Made by a program: the position numbers and the translations under genes
Notes under the pieces: model-generated
What the model was told of the DNA's origin: nothing
Databases searched by the model: none
The model's input: the letters and a program-made list of their open reading frames with translations, nothing else
In this document: piece by piece, positions 54,741-63,632 of the stretch
Position numbering within the stretch: the stretch's first letter is position 1
Layout of the letters: each line of letters begins with the position of its first letter
Assembly: GCA_036377595.1 (NCBI GenBank)
Contig: DASUYB010000108.1
Location: 62,001 to 126,000 of the forward strand
Direction of reading: 5' to 3'
From: Longimicrobium sp.
GTDB lineage: Bacteria; Gemmatimonadota; Gemmatimonadetes; Longimicrobiales; Longimicrobiaceae
DNA length: 64,000 bases

Positions 54741-56477
54741 TCACCTGAGGCCGAGCCTTCGCGCCGCAGGATAGGGGTAGAAGTCGGGGACCTCGCCGGC
54801 CTTCTGGCGCTCCTGCATCTCCTGCCAGAAGCTCGGGGTGAACAGGTCTCCGTGCGCGTCCATGAACACGTCGCGCAACGGGCCGGCGGGGACGAGGAAG
54901 GGGACGAACTCCTCGGGGAACACGTCGCCCTCGCTCACCGAGAACCAGGGCTCGGCCGCCATCTCGTCGTCCTCGTGGCGCGCCGTGGGGAGCGCGCGGA
55001 AGCGGACGGCGGTGAGCAGCGAAAGCTCGTCGTAGTCGTAGAAGATCACCCGGCCGTGGCGCGACACGCCGAAGTTCTTCATCAGCAGGTCGCCGGGGAA
55101 GATGTTGGCGCACGCCAGGTCCTTGATCGCGTTCCCGTAGTCCACGATCGCCGCCGCGGCCACGTCCGGCTCGGACTCGCGGCAGAACAGGTCCAGCGGG
55201 CGCAGCTTGCGCTCGGTGTAGAGGTGGCGCACGACGACGTGGCGTCCGTTGTCGCGGATGGCGCCGGCCGCATCGGCGCGCAACTCTTCGAGCACCGCGG
55301 GGGCGAAACGGTCGCGCGGGAAGGTGAGGTCCTCGAACTCCTGCGCGTCCACCAGCCGGCCGACGCGGTCCATCCGGAACACCAGCCGATACTTTTCCCG
55401 CACCGAGTCGTGCGTCACCGTCTTGCTGGCGCCGAACTCGTCGCGGATGACCTTGAAGACGACGTTGTGCTCGGGGAGGGTGAACACGCACATCACCAGC
55501 CCGCGGATCCCCTCGGCGGGCTCGAAGCGCACGTCGCCGCGCGAGAGCTGGCGCACCAGCTCGCGGTAGAGCTCCGTCTTGCCGTGCTTGTTGTGGCCGA
55601 GCGAGGTGTAGAGCTCGTGCAGCGGCTTGGCCGGCATCAGCGAGCGCAGGAACTCGATCGCGGCGGCGGGGCGGTCGGTGTCGGCGTGGAAGTACGAGCG
55701 GGCGAAGGAGAAGACGACGTGCACCTCGTCGGGCGTGGTGAGCACCGCGTCGGGGCGTACGCCGCCCTCGCCGTTCAGCAGGGGGACGACCAGCGGCCGC
55801 ACCTCGCCGCCATGCAGCCGCAGCCGCGCGACGAGGTACGCCGCCTTGTTGCGGTAGAAGAGGAACGGCAGCGCGTCCGCGCCCGCGACGCGCTCCGCGT
55901 CTGCCCCCAGCTGCTCGCGCGCCGCCCGCGCGCACGCCGCCGCGTCGCCCGCCAGGTCGGCGAAGCGGTCCGCCACCTCCGTCGCGCGGAAGAGTTCCGC
56001 GAACGTCTCGGCGGACAGGTCGATCGCGCCACACGCGCGATGCGCCGGCTCCGTTTCGGCCACGTGCGGCGCGCCGTCGGCCGCGGCGGTGAACTCGGCT
56101 GCCGGGTCCACGCCGGCGATGGGGAGGACGCGGCGCATCACCGAGCTGTAGAAGGTCTCCGCGATCTCCGCGTCTCCGCGCCCGCCCGTCATCGCCGCGA
56201 AACGGTCGCGCGCCCTCTCGCCATCGATGCGCGCGCCGCGCAGCCGCTCGACGACGTCTGCAACGGCGGTGGGATAGAGGTCCAGCCGCTCGGCCGCGTC
56301 CTCCTGCCATCCCCGCCACTCGCGGTTCAGGAAGCGCGGCCGCGACCGCCGCGTGACCCCGCGGAAGCGCTCGAGCCAGCGCTCGTAGGCCTCGAGCACC
56401 ATCTCAGCGGCGCCGGCGGAGGAATCATCGTTCGCGAGACGAGTCGCGTGGGGCGATGGGGCCGTTTGCGACGGCAT
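54741..56477 (-). CDS. aceK: Isocitrate dehydrogenase kinase/phosphatase
   Basis: The 578-residue protein matches the usual AceK length. AceK phosphorylates isocitrate dehydrogenase to switch carbon into the glyoxylate bypass and also removes the phosphate. Recognisable blocks include FYRNKAAYLVAR, VVFSFARSYFHAD, TSLGHNKHGKTELYR, VVFKVIRDEFGASK (ATP-lysine region), CANIFPGDLLMKNFGVSRHG with its catalytic Asp, and VIFYDYDELSLL. No aceA or aceB is adjacent, so it is not in an ace operon here. It is cytoplasmic. The gene is convergent with the redoxin gene and divergent from mprF, with a repeat-filled gap of 420 bases upstream. Confidence 0.96.
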   Translation of the reverse strand: MPSQTAPSPHATRLANDDSSAGAAEMVLEAYERWLERFRGVTRRSRPRFLNREWRGWQEDAAERLDLYPTAVADVVERLRGARIDGERARDRFAAMTGGRGDAEIAETFYSSVMRRVLPIAGVDPAAEFTAAADGAPHVAETEPAHRACGAIDLSAETFAELFRATEVADRFADLAGDAAACARAAREQLGADAERVAGADALPFLFYRNKAAYLVARLRLHGGEVRPLVVPLLNGEGGVRPDAVLTTPDEVHVVFSFARSYFHADTDRPAAAIEFLRSLMPAKPLHELYTSLGHNKHGKTELYRELVRQLSRGDVRFEPAEGIRGLVMCVFTLPEHNVVFKVIRDEFGASKTVTHDSVREKYRLVFRMDRVGRLVDAQEFEDLTFPRDRFAPAVLEELRADAAGAIRDNGRHVVVRHLYTERKLRPLDLFCRESEPDVAAAAIVDYGNAIKDLACANIFPGDLLMKNFGVSRHGRVIFYDYDELSLLTAVRFRALPTARHEDDEMAAEPWFSVSEGDVFPEEFVPFLVPAGPLRDVFMDAHGDLFTPSFWQEMQERQKAGEVPDFYPYPAARRLGLR

Positions 56478-56546
56478 CCAGTCTCCTGATCGTCGTTCAT
56501 CATCTTCTGAGCGACGATCTTCAATGCAGGGGGCGTGCGAGGACGC

Positions 56547-56790
56547 CCTCTCCCTGCCGCTACGCGGCTGTCCCTCCCCCGAACAGCACGGGGGAGGGAC
56601 CTGGGCTCGCTGCGCTCGCTGCTGCTTCGTGCGCGGGGAGCTCGCGCGCGTGTCACCGGCATTCCTGCATCAGGAGCCTGCGATCGCGGCGGCAGTCTCC
56701 CCCACGTCGCGAGCGAAGCGAGCCTTCGTCCCTCCCCCAGTCGGTTTTGGGGGAGGGACCGCCGCGCAGCGGCAGGGAGAGGGCGCTCCG
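56547..56790. repeat. Palindromic element of about 240 bp upstream of mprF
   Basis: The left end GCCCTCTCCCTGCCGC...GTCCCTCCCCC and the right end GGGGGAGGGACC...GCGGCAGGGAGAGGGC are inverted copies of about 36 bases. Each end has its own small CCTCCCCC/GGGGGAGG hairpin. The centre (56610-56735) shows no gene. The structure resembles a MITE-like palindrome. It fills most of the gap between aceK and mprF. Confidence 0.75.
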
Positions 56791-56897
56791 CGCCGGGACG
56801 CGGTTCCCGGGTTCCGAGACGCTGACCGCTGGCGCTACGTCGTTCCGGCGCGGATTTTTCCTCGCTCCCGCACTGGACCTTTACCGGCGGACCCGAC

Positions 56898-59492
56898 CTG
56901 AGCAGAAACCAGCCGAAATCCGGCCTGCACCGCCTGCACGCGCTGACCCCGCTGTTCGGGATCGCGCTGTTCGCGTTCGCGCTGTGGCTGCTGCACCGCG
57001 AGCTGCGCAACTACCACTACGCCGACCTGGCGCGCGAGCTCCGCAACATCCCGCGCGCGCGGCTGTTCTGGGGGGTGGCGCTCACGCTCGTGTCCTACGC
57101 GGTGATGACGCTGTACGACGCGCTCGGCGTGCGCTACGTGCGGCGCCGGCTGTCGTACGGGCGCATCGCCATGGCGTCGCTGGTGGGCTACGGGATCAGC
57201 ATGACGCTGGGCTTCCCGCTCCTCACCGGCGCGCCGCTGCGCTACCGGATGTACTCGCGCTGGGGGCTGTCCGCGGGCGAGATCGCGCGCATCATCGGCT
57301 TCTACAGCACCACCTTCTGGCTCGGCGTGCTGTCCGTCGGCGGGCTGTCGTTCCTCCTCGATCCCCCGCGCCTCCCGCCCGACTTCCCCGTCGACCACGC
57401 GTGGCTGCGGCCCATCGGCGCGCTGCTGCTGGTGGCGCTGGTGGCCTACCTCGCGCTGTCGGCGCTGGGCGCGCGCATCACCGTCCGCGGCTACCGCATC
57501 GAGCTGCCGTCGCTGTGGATGGCCATCGCCCAGGTGCTCTCGTCGTCGCTCGACTGGGTGCTGGCCGCGGCGGTGCTGTACGTCCTCCTCCCGTCGTCGG
57601 CGCCGTCGTTCCCGGCGTTCTTCGGGATCTTCCTGGCCGGGCAGATCCTCGGCCACGCCAGCCACGTTCCCGGCGGGCTGGGCGTGTTCGAGTCGGTGAT
57701 GCTCTTCTTCCTCACCCCGCGCGTCCCCGCGCCGGTCGTGGTCGGCGCGCTGCTGGCGTGGCGCGCGATCTACTACCTCCTCCCGCTGGCGCTGGCGGTG
57801 GTGACGCTCGCGGGGCACGAGCTGCGCCGGCTGCACACGCGGATGCGCGGCCCCGAGCCGATGGCGGCGTCGTTCTCGGCCATGGCGCCGCAGCTGCTGG
57901 CGGTGACGACCTTCTTCGGCGGGACGATCCTCCTCTTCTCCGGGGCGACGCCCATCGAGCGCTCGCGGCTGGGCGCGCTCCACGCCGTCATCCCCCTGCC
58001 GGTGAGCGAGCTGGCGCACCTGCTGGCCAGTGTGGCCGGGGTGATGCTGCTCCTGCTCGCGCGCGGGGTGCAGATGCGCCTCCACCGCGCCTGGCGCTGG
58101 GCCGCGCTCCTGCTGGCGGCGGGGATCCTCCTCTCCCTGGCGAAGGGGCTCGACTACGAGGAGGCAGGGGTGCTGACCGCCCTCCTCGTTCCCCACCTGG
58201 CCAGCCGCAGCCGCTTCCACCGCCGCGCGCCGGTGCTCGACGAGCCGTTCACCGCGGCGTGGCTGGCGGCCATCGGCGTGGTGCTTACGGCCACGGCGTG
58301 GCTCGGCTTCTTCGCCTACAAGCACGTCCGCTACGGCGCGGAGCTCTGGCTGCGCTTCGCGCCGGACGCCGACGCGTCGCGCTTCCTCCGCTCCTGCGCG
58401 GCCATCGCCGTCGTGCTCGCGGCCTTCTTCGCCGCGCACCTCCTCCTGCGCCGCCGCCACGCCCCGCCGCATCTCCCGACGGGGGACGAGCTGGCGCGGG
58501 CGCGGGCGGTCATCGCCGCGTCGCCGCGGGCGGAAGCGCACCTGGCGCTGCTGGGCGACAAGCCGCTGATCTTCAGCCCGTCGCAGCGCTCGTTCGTGAT
58601 GTACGGCACCACCGCGCGTAGCTGGGTGGCGCTGGGCGATCCCGTGGGGCCGCCGGAGGAGCGCGAGGAGCTGGCCTGGCGCTTCCGCGAGGAGGCCGAT
58701 CGCCGCGCCGCGTCGCCCGTCTTCTACCAGGTCGATCCCGAGTGCCTCCCGATCTATACCGACATGGGATTGACGGTGATGAAGGTGGGGGAGGAGGCCG
58801 TCGTGAAGCTCGACGAGTTCACGCTCGAGGGCGACGAGCGGCGCGCGCTCCGGCGCACCTGGAAGTCCGTTCGGCGCCACGGGGTGACGTTCGAGCTGGT
58901 GCCGGCGGAGGACGTCCCCGCGCTGCTGCCGGAGCTGCGCGCCGTCTCCGACGAGTGGCTGGCGCGCAAGCGGACGCGGGAGAAGGGGTTCTCGATGGGG
59001 CGCTTCGATCCCGCGTACCTCGCGCACTTCCCGCACGCGGTGGCGCGGCTGCACGGGCGGGTGATCGCGTTCGCCACCGTCTGGCTGGCGGCGGAGGGGA
59101 CGGAGATGACGGTGGACCTGGTGCGCTGGTCGCGCTTGGCGCCGCCCAGCGTGATGGAGTTCCTGTTCGTGGAGTTGATGCGGTGGGGATGCGAGCGCGG
59201 CTGGCGCGAGTTCAACCTGGGGATGGCGCCCCTTCCCGGGCTGCAGAAGCGCGAGCTGGCCGCGGTCCTCTTCCGCCACGGCGAGCACTTCCGCGACCTG
59301 CACGGCCTGCGGCGCTACAAGGAGAAGTTCGGCGCCGAGTGGAGACTCAAGTACCTCGCCGCGCCCGGCGGCCTCGCGCTCCCCCGCATCCTCGCCGACG
59401 TGGCCGAGCTGATCGCGGGGAACGATGGGGATGGCGACAAGGTGCGGCGAAGCAGGCGGCGCGAGCGGGAGAAGGCGGCGCGGGAGACGTGA
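56898..59492 (+). CDS. mprF: MprF: phosphatidylglycerol lysyltransferase/flippase
   Basis: The N-terminal two-thirds is a multi-helix membrane domain (GFPLLTGAPLRYRMYSRWG, HVPGGLGVFESVMLFFL) that flips aminoacyl-phosphatidylglycerol. The C-terminal third is the cytoplasmic aminoacyl transferase (VALGDPVGPPEER, KEKFGAEWRLKYLAAPGG). The product is a positively charged lipid that protects against cationic peptides. The start is odd: homologous-looking sequence (LFGIALFAFALWLLHREL) continues upstream of the first GTG at 57075. But between the in-frame TGA at 56823 and that GTG there is no ATG, GTG or TTG, only CTG codons such as 56898. From CTG 56898 the protein has 864 residues, a normal MprF length; from 57075 it has 805 and loses the first helix. 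Either CTG is used or the start was lost. Confidence 0.9.
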   Translation: MSRNQPKSGLHRLHALTPLFGIALFAFALWLLHRELRNYHYADLARELRNIPRARLFWGVALTLVSYAVMTLYDALGVRYVRRRLSYGRIAMASLVGYGISMTLGFPLLTGAPLRYRMYSRWGLSAGEIARIIGFYSTTFWLGVLSVGGLSFLLDPPRLPPDFPVDHAWLRPIGALLLVALVAYLALSALGARITVRGYRIELPSLWMAIAQVLSSSLDWVLAAAVLYVLLPSSAPSFPAFFGIFLAGQILGHASHVPGGLGVFESVMLFFLTPRVPAPVVVGALLAWRAIYYLLPLALAVVTLAGHELRRLHTRMRGPEPMAASFSAMAPQLLAVTTFFGGTILLFSGATPIERSRLGALHAVIPLPVSELAHLLASVAGVMLLLLARGVQMRLHRAWRWAALLLAAGILLSLAKGLDYEEAGVLTALLVPHLASRSRFHRRAPVLDEPFTAAWLAAIGVVLTATAWLGFFAYKHVRYGAELWLRFAPDADASRFLRSCAAIAVVLAAFFAAHLLLRRRHAPPHLPTGDELARARAVIAASPRAEAHLALLGDKPLIFSPSQRSFVMYGTTARSWVALGDPVGPPEEREELAWRFREEADRRAASPVFYQVDPECLPIYTDMGLTVMKVGEEAVVKLDEFTLEGDERRALRRTWKSVRRHGVTFELVPAEDVPALLPELRAVSDEWLARKRTREKGFSMGRFDPAYLAHFPHAVARLHGRVIAFATVWLAAEGTEMTVDLVRWSRLAPPSVMEFLFVELMRWGCERGWREFNLGMAPLPGLQKRELAAVLFRHGEHFRDLHGLRRYKEKFGAEWRLKYLAAPGGLALPRILADVAELIAGNDGDGDKVRRSRRREREKAARET

Positions 59493-59652
59493 GCGTTCCG
59501 GGTGATGAAGCGCTGGTCCTCACATCGCAACCAGGTGAACGCGTGCGTCTATTCGTCGCTTGACGTCCGGGTGATCCCGCCGCTATCTCGATACGGGTGG
59601 ATTCGGCGATGCACGGCCTTGTGCTGGCTACCACACACACCCTCTCGCATCC

Positions 59653-60033
59653 ATGCCGCAGCTCGTCAACTCCCGCCATGTGCTGGCCGTGCGCGACCTC
59701 GCCGCGTCGACGCGGTTCTACACGGACGTCCTGGGGCTCACGCGAGATTTCGGCGATGGCTCCGACGGCTGGAGCTTTCTGTCCCGCGGTGCCTTCCGCG
59801 TGATGCTGGGTGAGTGCCCCGCCACGACCCCCGCCGGGGAGCTGGGCGACCACTCGTGGTACGCGTATGTGACTGTCGAGGGCGTCGACGCGTTCCACGC
59901 CGAGGTGGCGGCGCGTGGCGCCGAGATCCTGTCGCCGCTGGCCACGAAACCGTGGGGGCTGCGCGAGTTCAGCCTGCGCACGCCGGACGGCCACCGGCTC
60001 ACCTTCGGCGAGCCGACGCCCGCCACCAGCTAA
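59653..60033 (+). CDS. VOC (glyoxalase/bleomycin-resistance fold) protein
   Basis: The 126-residue protein is one VOC domain made of two beta-alpha-beta-beta-beta units: NSRHVLAVRDLAASTRFYTD at the start and WYAYVTVEGVDAFHAEVAAR in the second half. His, Glu and related metal-ligand positions (SRHVLAV, DGHRLTFGEP) are partly present. Proteins of this size act as lactoylglutathione-lyase-like enzymes, dioxygenases or antibiotic-binding proteins; the substrate is unknown. The stop TAA lies only a few bases before the first attC-like element, as in integron cassettes. The leader segment ATACGGGTGGATTCGGCGAT at 59590 reappears with one change at 60137, in front of the next cassette gene. Confidence 0.8.
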   Translation: MPQLVNSRHVLAVRDLAASTRFYTDVLGLTRDFGDGSDGWSFLSRGAFRVMLGECPATTPAGELGDHSWYAYVTVEGVDAFHAEVAARGAEILSPLATKPWGLREFSLRTPDGHRLTFGEPTPATS

Positions 60034-60034
60034 C

Positions 60035-60131
60035 GCCGCCTGACAACCGGCAGCAGGGGATGCGGGGCCGTCCATGATTCGCGGATGAGAGTCTTGCGCG
60101 CCGGCCCCGGACCCCTGACCCTTGGGGCGTT
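60035..60131 (+). other. attC-like element 1
   Basis: It starts GCCGCCTGACAACC. It has a stem GGGGATGCGGGGCCG with CGGCCCCGGACCCC (one extra-helical A, one mismatch) and ends CTTGGGGCGTTTCC. The right core is diverged (GTTTCCT instead of GTTRRRY). It directly follows the VOC stop. Confidence 0.6.
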
Positions 60132-60232
60132 TCCTTATACGGGCGGATTCGGCGATTCGTGCGGCAGGATCGGTACGGCAACGTGTTCTCCTGCCCCGGA
60201 AAGCGCAGCAGGCGGTTTGCGTGTTGGTCGGA

Positions 60233-61318
60233 ATGCCGTCCAGTGAACAACAAGTTAGGTGGCGCCCTCACCTATCAAGGAAAGGTACCCTTACGTCTAC
60301 TCTCTCCAGGTTCATTCGAACCACTTGGCTTCTCTCTGCACCTGAGCGTCTCGAACTGCCGAACCAACGCGTGTCAATCCGAATGGTGTCGGCCAGCGAA
60401 AGTGCGCAGATGACTGAACTTGCGCGCAAGCGAAACGTTTTCGCCCGCCACTCGTGGGAGAATTCTTTCTACATAGAGCGTATCGGGCAACTGAACGGTG
60501 CGACCGTTGTTGAAGTGTTCGTGGAGGGAAATCTTGACGACGTGCTCCCCAAGGCGCGGCGGACCGCAGAGATTCTCGAGCGACTTGCTATCGTGTCCTC
60601 GACACTTGGTCTGCGCCGCCTGAGGACTCATCAACTGCTAGCTATCAGCGCGCATCGCCGGTATGGGTTTGATCTCGCGATCTCTCCAGGTTTTGAATAT
60701 TTGCGCTCGTCGTCGCGACGTGATGCTCAACCGAGGGGCATACCCGTCACTACGAGCTTTGTCCGCCGATTTGTCCGTTGCGGCTTTCCATCGCTTCTCG
60801 CTGTGTTGAGAACCGACGGTGAACTGGCGAAGCGCCTCTGGCAGGGAGTTACCTAGCTGTTCGAATCCCGATTGGAGCCATCCGCAACCGCGGCGGTGGT
60901 CAAATCCGCAATTGCATTGGAGTCGCTTCTCATTGCGAACGACTCCGAGAGTCTTCGAGGTCCTCTGTCTGAACGTGCTGCCTTTCTCCTCTCAGACTCG
61001 GCGATTACGCGGCGACGGATAAGCAAGGGCGTGAAAGCGTTCTACGACCTACGCAGTGCAGTCGTACATGGTGGACGTCGTCGATCGGCGCTCTCGCCCA
61101 CAGAAGTGATTGAGGGTGTTGATCGTATCATTGTTCTTCTGATGCTCACTCTCGCGGCAAATTCGAGTGCGTGGCCCAAGTTCGACAGTGCGGTCGAAGC
61201 GGTTGAGGACTTGAAGTGGGGAGCTTCGTCTGCGAAGATCGCCCGGCCATTTCCTAGCTCACATCTCACAAGGGCAGTGCAGTTACTAGAGAGTCCCTCG
61301 CGCCGAAGCTCCACCTAA
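60233..61318 (+). pseudogene. Apea/HEPN-like gene interrupted by an in-frame TAG
   Basis: One continuous reading frame is broken only by TAG at 60854-60856 (ACC TAG CTG TTC GAA). The first part has about 207 residues from ATG 60233 (start uncertain). The second, if restarted at TTG 60872, has 148. The second part has the pattern of Apea-like HEPN domains: AAVVKSAIALESLL, then FYDLRSAVVHGG, where Arg and His fit the R-x(4-6)-H motif, and a later VDRIIVLLMLTL helix. Such domains are common in defence or RNA-cutting proteins. Codons are visibly less GC-rich than in the neighbours. The final TAA lies inside the next attC-like core (CACCTAAC). It could be a decayed gene, a stop read through, or two separate chains. 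Confidence 0.6.
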
Positions 61319-61408
61319 CAATCGGCTGCAGGGATGCGGGGCCGTCCATGCTTCTCAGCCGACCAAAGTCTTGCGCGCCGGTCCCGCACCCCTAACCGTT
61401 GGGGCGTT
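61311..61408 (+). other. attC-like element 2
   Basis: The left core ACCTAAC (61313-61319) fits RYYYAAC and contains the upstream gene's stop codon. The stem GGGATGCGGGGCCG pairs with CGGTCCCGCACCCC. The right end is GGGGCGTTCGGC, one base off GTTRRRY. Confidence 0.65.
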
Positions 61409-61480
61409 CGGCCGCTGGGCAAGCATCGCGGCAGCCGCAGGTGACCCTCCCCGCGGCTGCCGTGTGTTTCACCCCCAGCC

Positions 61481-61690
61481 GGTTCGGCGGCGAGGCCTCT
61501 CGCGCGCCCTTCCCATAGACGGTGAGGCACACCAGCTCATCGTCGGGATCGCGGACCTCCCACCAGCGGCTCTTCGTCCGCTTGACGACGGTGTAGCCGG
61601 GCTTCGCGGCACCACCCCCATGCAGGTGTATCGGCCTACCATCCGCTGCGAGTGAGATCCTGACCTCTCCCCCGCGTGGCCACTCACCTC
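61481..61690 (-). pseudogene. Remnant of a small unknown protein
   Basis: On the minus strand a stretch reads GGEVRISLAADGRPIHLHGG, then KPGYTVVKRTKSRWWEVRDP and DDELVCLTVYGKGARE, which looks like genuine protein sequence. No good start codon precedes it, and after GARE the frame turns to low-complexity sequence, suggesting a frameshift. Both ends are therefore broken. It points against the other genes of the array. The rest of 61409-62025 shows nothing I can support. Confidence 0.35.
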
Positions 61691-62025
61691 CCTGCGTGTC
61701 TGGCCGTGACCTGGTTCGACGGTCGTCTGGCGCTCTGCCCGAAGCCGTGGACGGGCGAGCGCCCGATGTTGTCGGACCTGATAAACCGGCCCTCGTGGTC
61801 GCGGTCTGCCCTCGACGCTGATCACCGCGTCCAGGGCAAACCACATCGCGGAGAGACGCACTACGTCAGCCGCCGCGCTCGACGCCGCCTCGCGCGGAAC
61901 CCCATGATGTCGCGCAGACGCAGCCCAGCGGCTGCGACGTGTAGTACTTGTCGTGCCTGACGCGTTCATGGAGTGGAACCACGGCGAAACCGATTGACCA
62001 CGATCGCACCACAAGGCGAAACCGC

Positions 62026-63357
62026 ATGATCTCACGTCGTGAATGGCTTGGCCTGTCCCGCGGCGCCGGGGCTATCGCTTGTCTCGCCGTTCTCCTTTCA
62101 TGCGGCGGAGAGCCGACTACGCCGCCGGCCTCTCTTCCGGTTACGCCTCCTGCGCAGCAGGAGATGCCGATCACCGGTGCCGCGGTGCCGGGAATGACGT
62201 CGTACGATCAGGTCATTCCCGATTTCATGCGGAAGTACAACATTCCCGGTGGCGCGGTTGCCGTGATGCGCGACGGCAGGCTGATCTACGCGCGCGGCTT
62301 CGGTTACGCGGACGTCGAGAACAAGACGCCGGTGCAGCCGGACGCGCTGTTCCGGATCGCCAGCGTGTCCAAGACGCTCACCAGCGCCGCCATCATGAAG
62401 CTCGTCGAGGAGGGCAAGCTCAAGCTCGACGATCGCGTGGCGCCACTCATTGCGCACCTCACCCCTGCGCCGGGGGCGACCGTCGATTCGCGGTGGGAGC
62501 AGATCACCATTCGGCACCTGCTCAACCACACGGGGGGCTGGGACCGTAACAAGCCGAATGGTGGATTCGACCCGATCGATCGGCCGGCGATCGCTGCGGC
62601 CGCGGTCAACGCGCCCGCGCCGGCGTCGAGTGAAACGTTGATCCGCTACATGAAGGGAATGCCGCTCGACTTCAATCCGGGCGAAAAGTTCGCCTACTCG
62701 AATTTTGGTTATATCATCCTCGGCCGCGTGATCGAGCGTCTGAGCGGCATGCCGTACGAGCAGTACGTGCGCAGCCGCGTGCTGCAGCCCGTGGGCGCCA
62801 ATCGCACGCAGCAGGGCAAGTCGCGCATGGCCGACGCGCTCGCGGACGAGGTGAAGTACTATTTCCCCGGCTTCGGCGCGAACGCGCCGCTGGTGCCTTC
62901 CGTTTTTCCGGGCGAAGGCCTCGTGCCGCTCAACTATGGCGGCTTCTACCTCGAAGCGGGTGATGCAAGCGGCGCCTGGGTATCGTCGACCGTCGATCTC
63001 CTGCGATTCCTGGGCGGCGTCGATGGCCGCGCCGATCGTCCGGACATCCTCAGGGCTGACCTGGTCGCGGAGATGACCGGCAGCGGCCCTGACCAATGTG
63101 CCGGTGGGGCGTGCTATTACGCATTTGGATGGTGGGTTCGCCCAACCCAGGGCGACGCGACCTGGTGGCACACGGGAACGTTGCCCGGCACGACGAGCAT
63201 ACTCGTGCGCACGTATGACAACTTCTCGTGGGTCGGTCTGTTCAACACTCGCTCCCTGACAGCCAATCTCGAAGTCGAAGTCGATGCCGCGCTCCGGAAT
63301 GCGTTTGCGGGCGTCACCTCATTTCCAACGCACGACCTGTTTTCGACCTTCCAATGA
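62026..63357 (+). CDS. Tat-type lipoprotein, beta-lactamase-family serine hydrolase
   Basis: From ATG 62026 the protein has 443 residues. The N terminus MISRREWLGLSRGAGAIACL carries a twin-arginine-like motif (SRREWL), followed by a hydrophobic stretch and the lipobox LLSC, so a Tat-exported lipoprotein is likely. An open frame upstream to 61948 exists, but its extra residues are not signal-like. Catalytic motifs: SxxK in FRIASVSKTLTSA, YxN in KFAYSNFGYII, and a late WHTGTLPGTTS matching the HxG box. These define the class C beta-lactamase/D-alanyl peptidase/esterase family; actual lactamase activity is not shown. It lies between two attC-like elements, with a leader of more than 600 bases, longer than usual for a cassette, so it may carry its own promoter. 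Confidence 0.85.
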   Translation: MISRREWLGLSRGAGAIACLAVLLSCGGEPTTPPASLPVTPPAQQEMPITGAAVPGMTSYDQVIPDFMRKYNIPGGAVAVMRDGRLIYARGFGYADVENKTPVQPDALFRIASVSKTLTSAAIMKLVEEGKLKLDDRVAPLIAHLTPAPGATVDSRWEQITIRHLLNHTGGWDRNKPNGGFDPIDRPAIAAAAVNAPAPASSETLIRYMKGMPLDFNPGEKFAYSNFGYIILGRVIERLSGMPYEQYVRSRVLQPVGANRTQQGKSRMADALADEVKYYFPGFGANAPLVPSVFPGEGLVPLNYGGFYLEAGDASGAWVSSTVDLLRFLGGVDGRADRPDILRADLVAEMTGSGPDQCAGGACYYAFGWWVRPTQGDATWWHTGTLPGTTSILVRTYDNFSWVGLFNTRSLTANLEVEVDAALRNAFAGVTSFPTHDLFSTFQ

Positions 63358-63460
63358 CATGAGCCGCAGAGCGTCTGAGAGCGCGGCGTAGGGGTGCGAC
63401 AACCGTAAGACCTATCCGTCTCGCGGAACTCGCGTAGGCACGGCAAACTCGTACCCCGGC

Positions 63461-63565
63461 CGCCCCCTGACAATCGGCTGCAGGGGATGCGGGGCCGTCC
63501 ATGATTTGGGCTGGCCGAAAGTCTTGCGCGCCGGCCCCGCACCCCTGACCCTTGGGGCGTTAGGC
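63461..63565 (+). other. attC-like element 3 (best preserved)
   Basis: The left end is CCCCCTGACAATCGGCTGC. The stem GGGGATGCGGGGCCG pairs with CGGCCCCGCACCCC, perfect apart from one bulged A. The right core GTTAGGC (63559-63565) is a perfect GTTRRRY. The left CCTGAC can pair with GTTAGG. Confidence 0.7.
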
Positions 63566-63632
63566 GGCACAGCCGGCTCGGCAGTGCCGTCGTGCGTGTT
63601 TGGTGTCTCGAAACCGGCGAATGGAGAACAGG

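Noticed and set aside
56835-59303. Long minus-strand frame opposite mprF.
   Set aside because: Shadow of MprF codons, rich in His/Arg/Gln, no recognisable domain.
61948-62025. Upstream extension of the beta-lactamase-family gene.
   Set aside because: It would hide the Tat/lipoprotein signal that starts cleanly at 62026.
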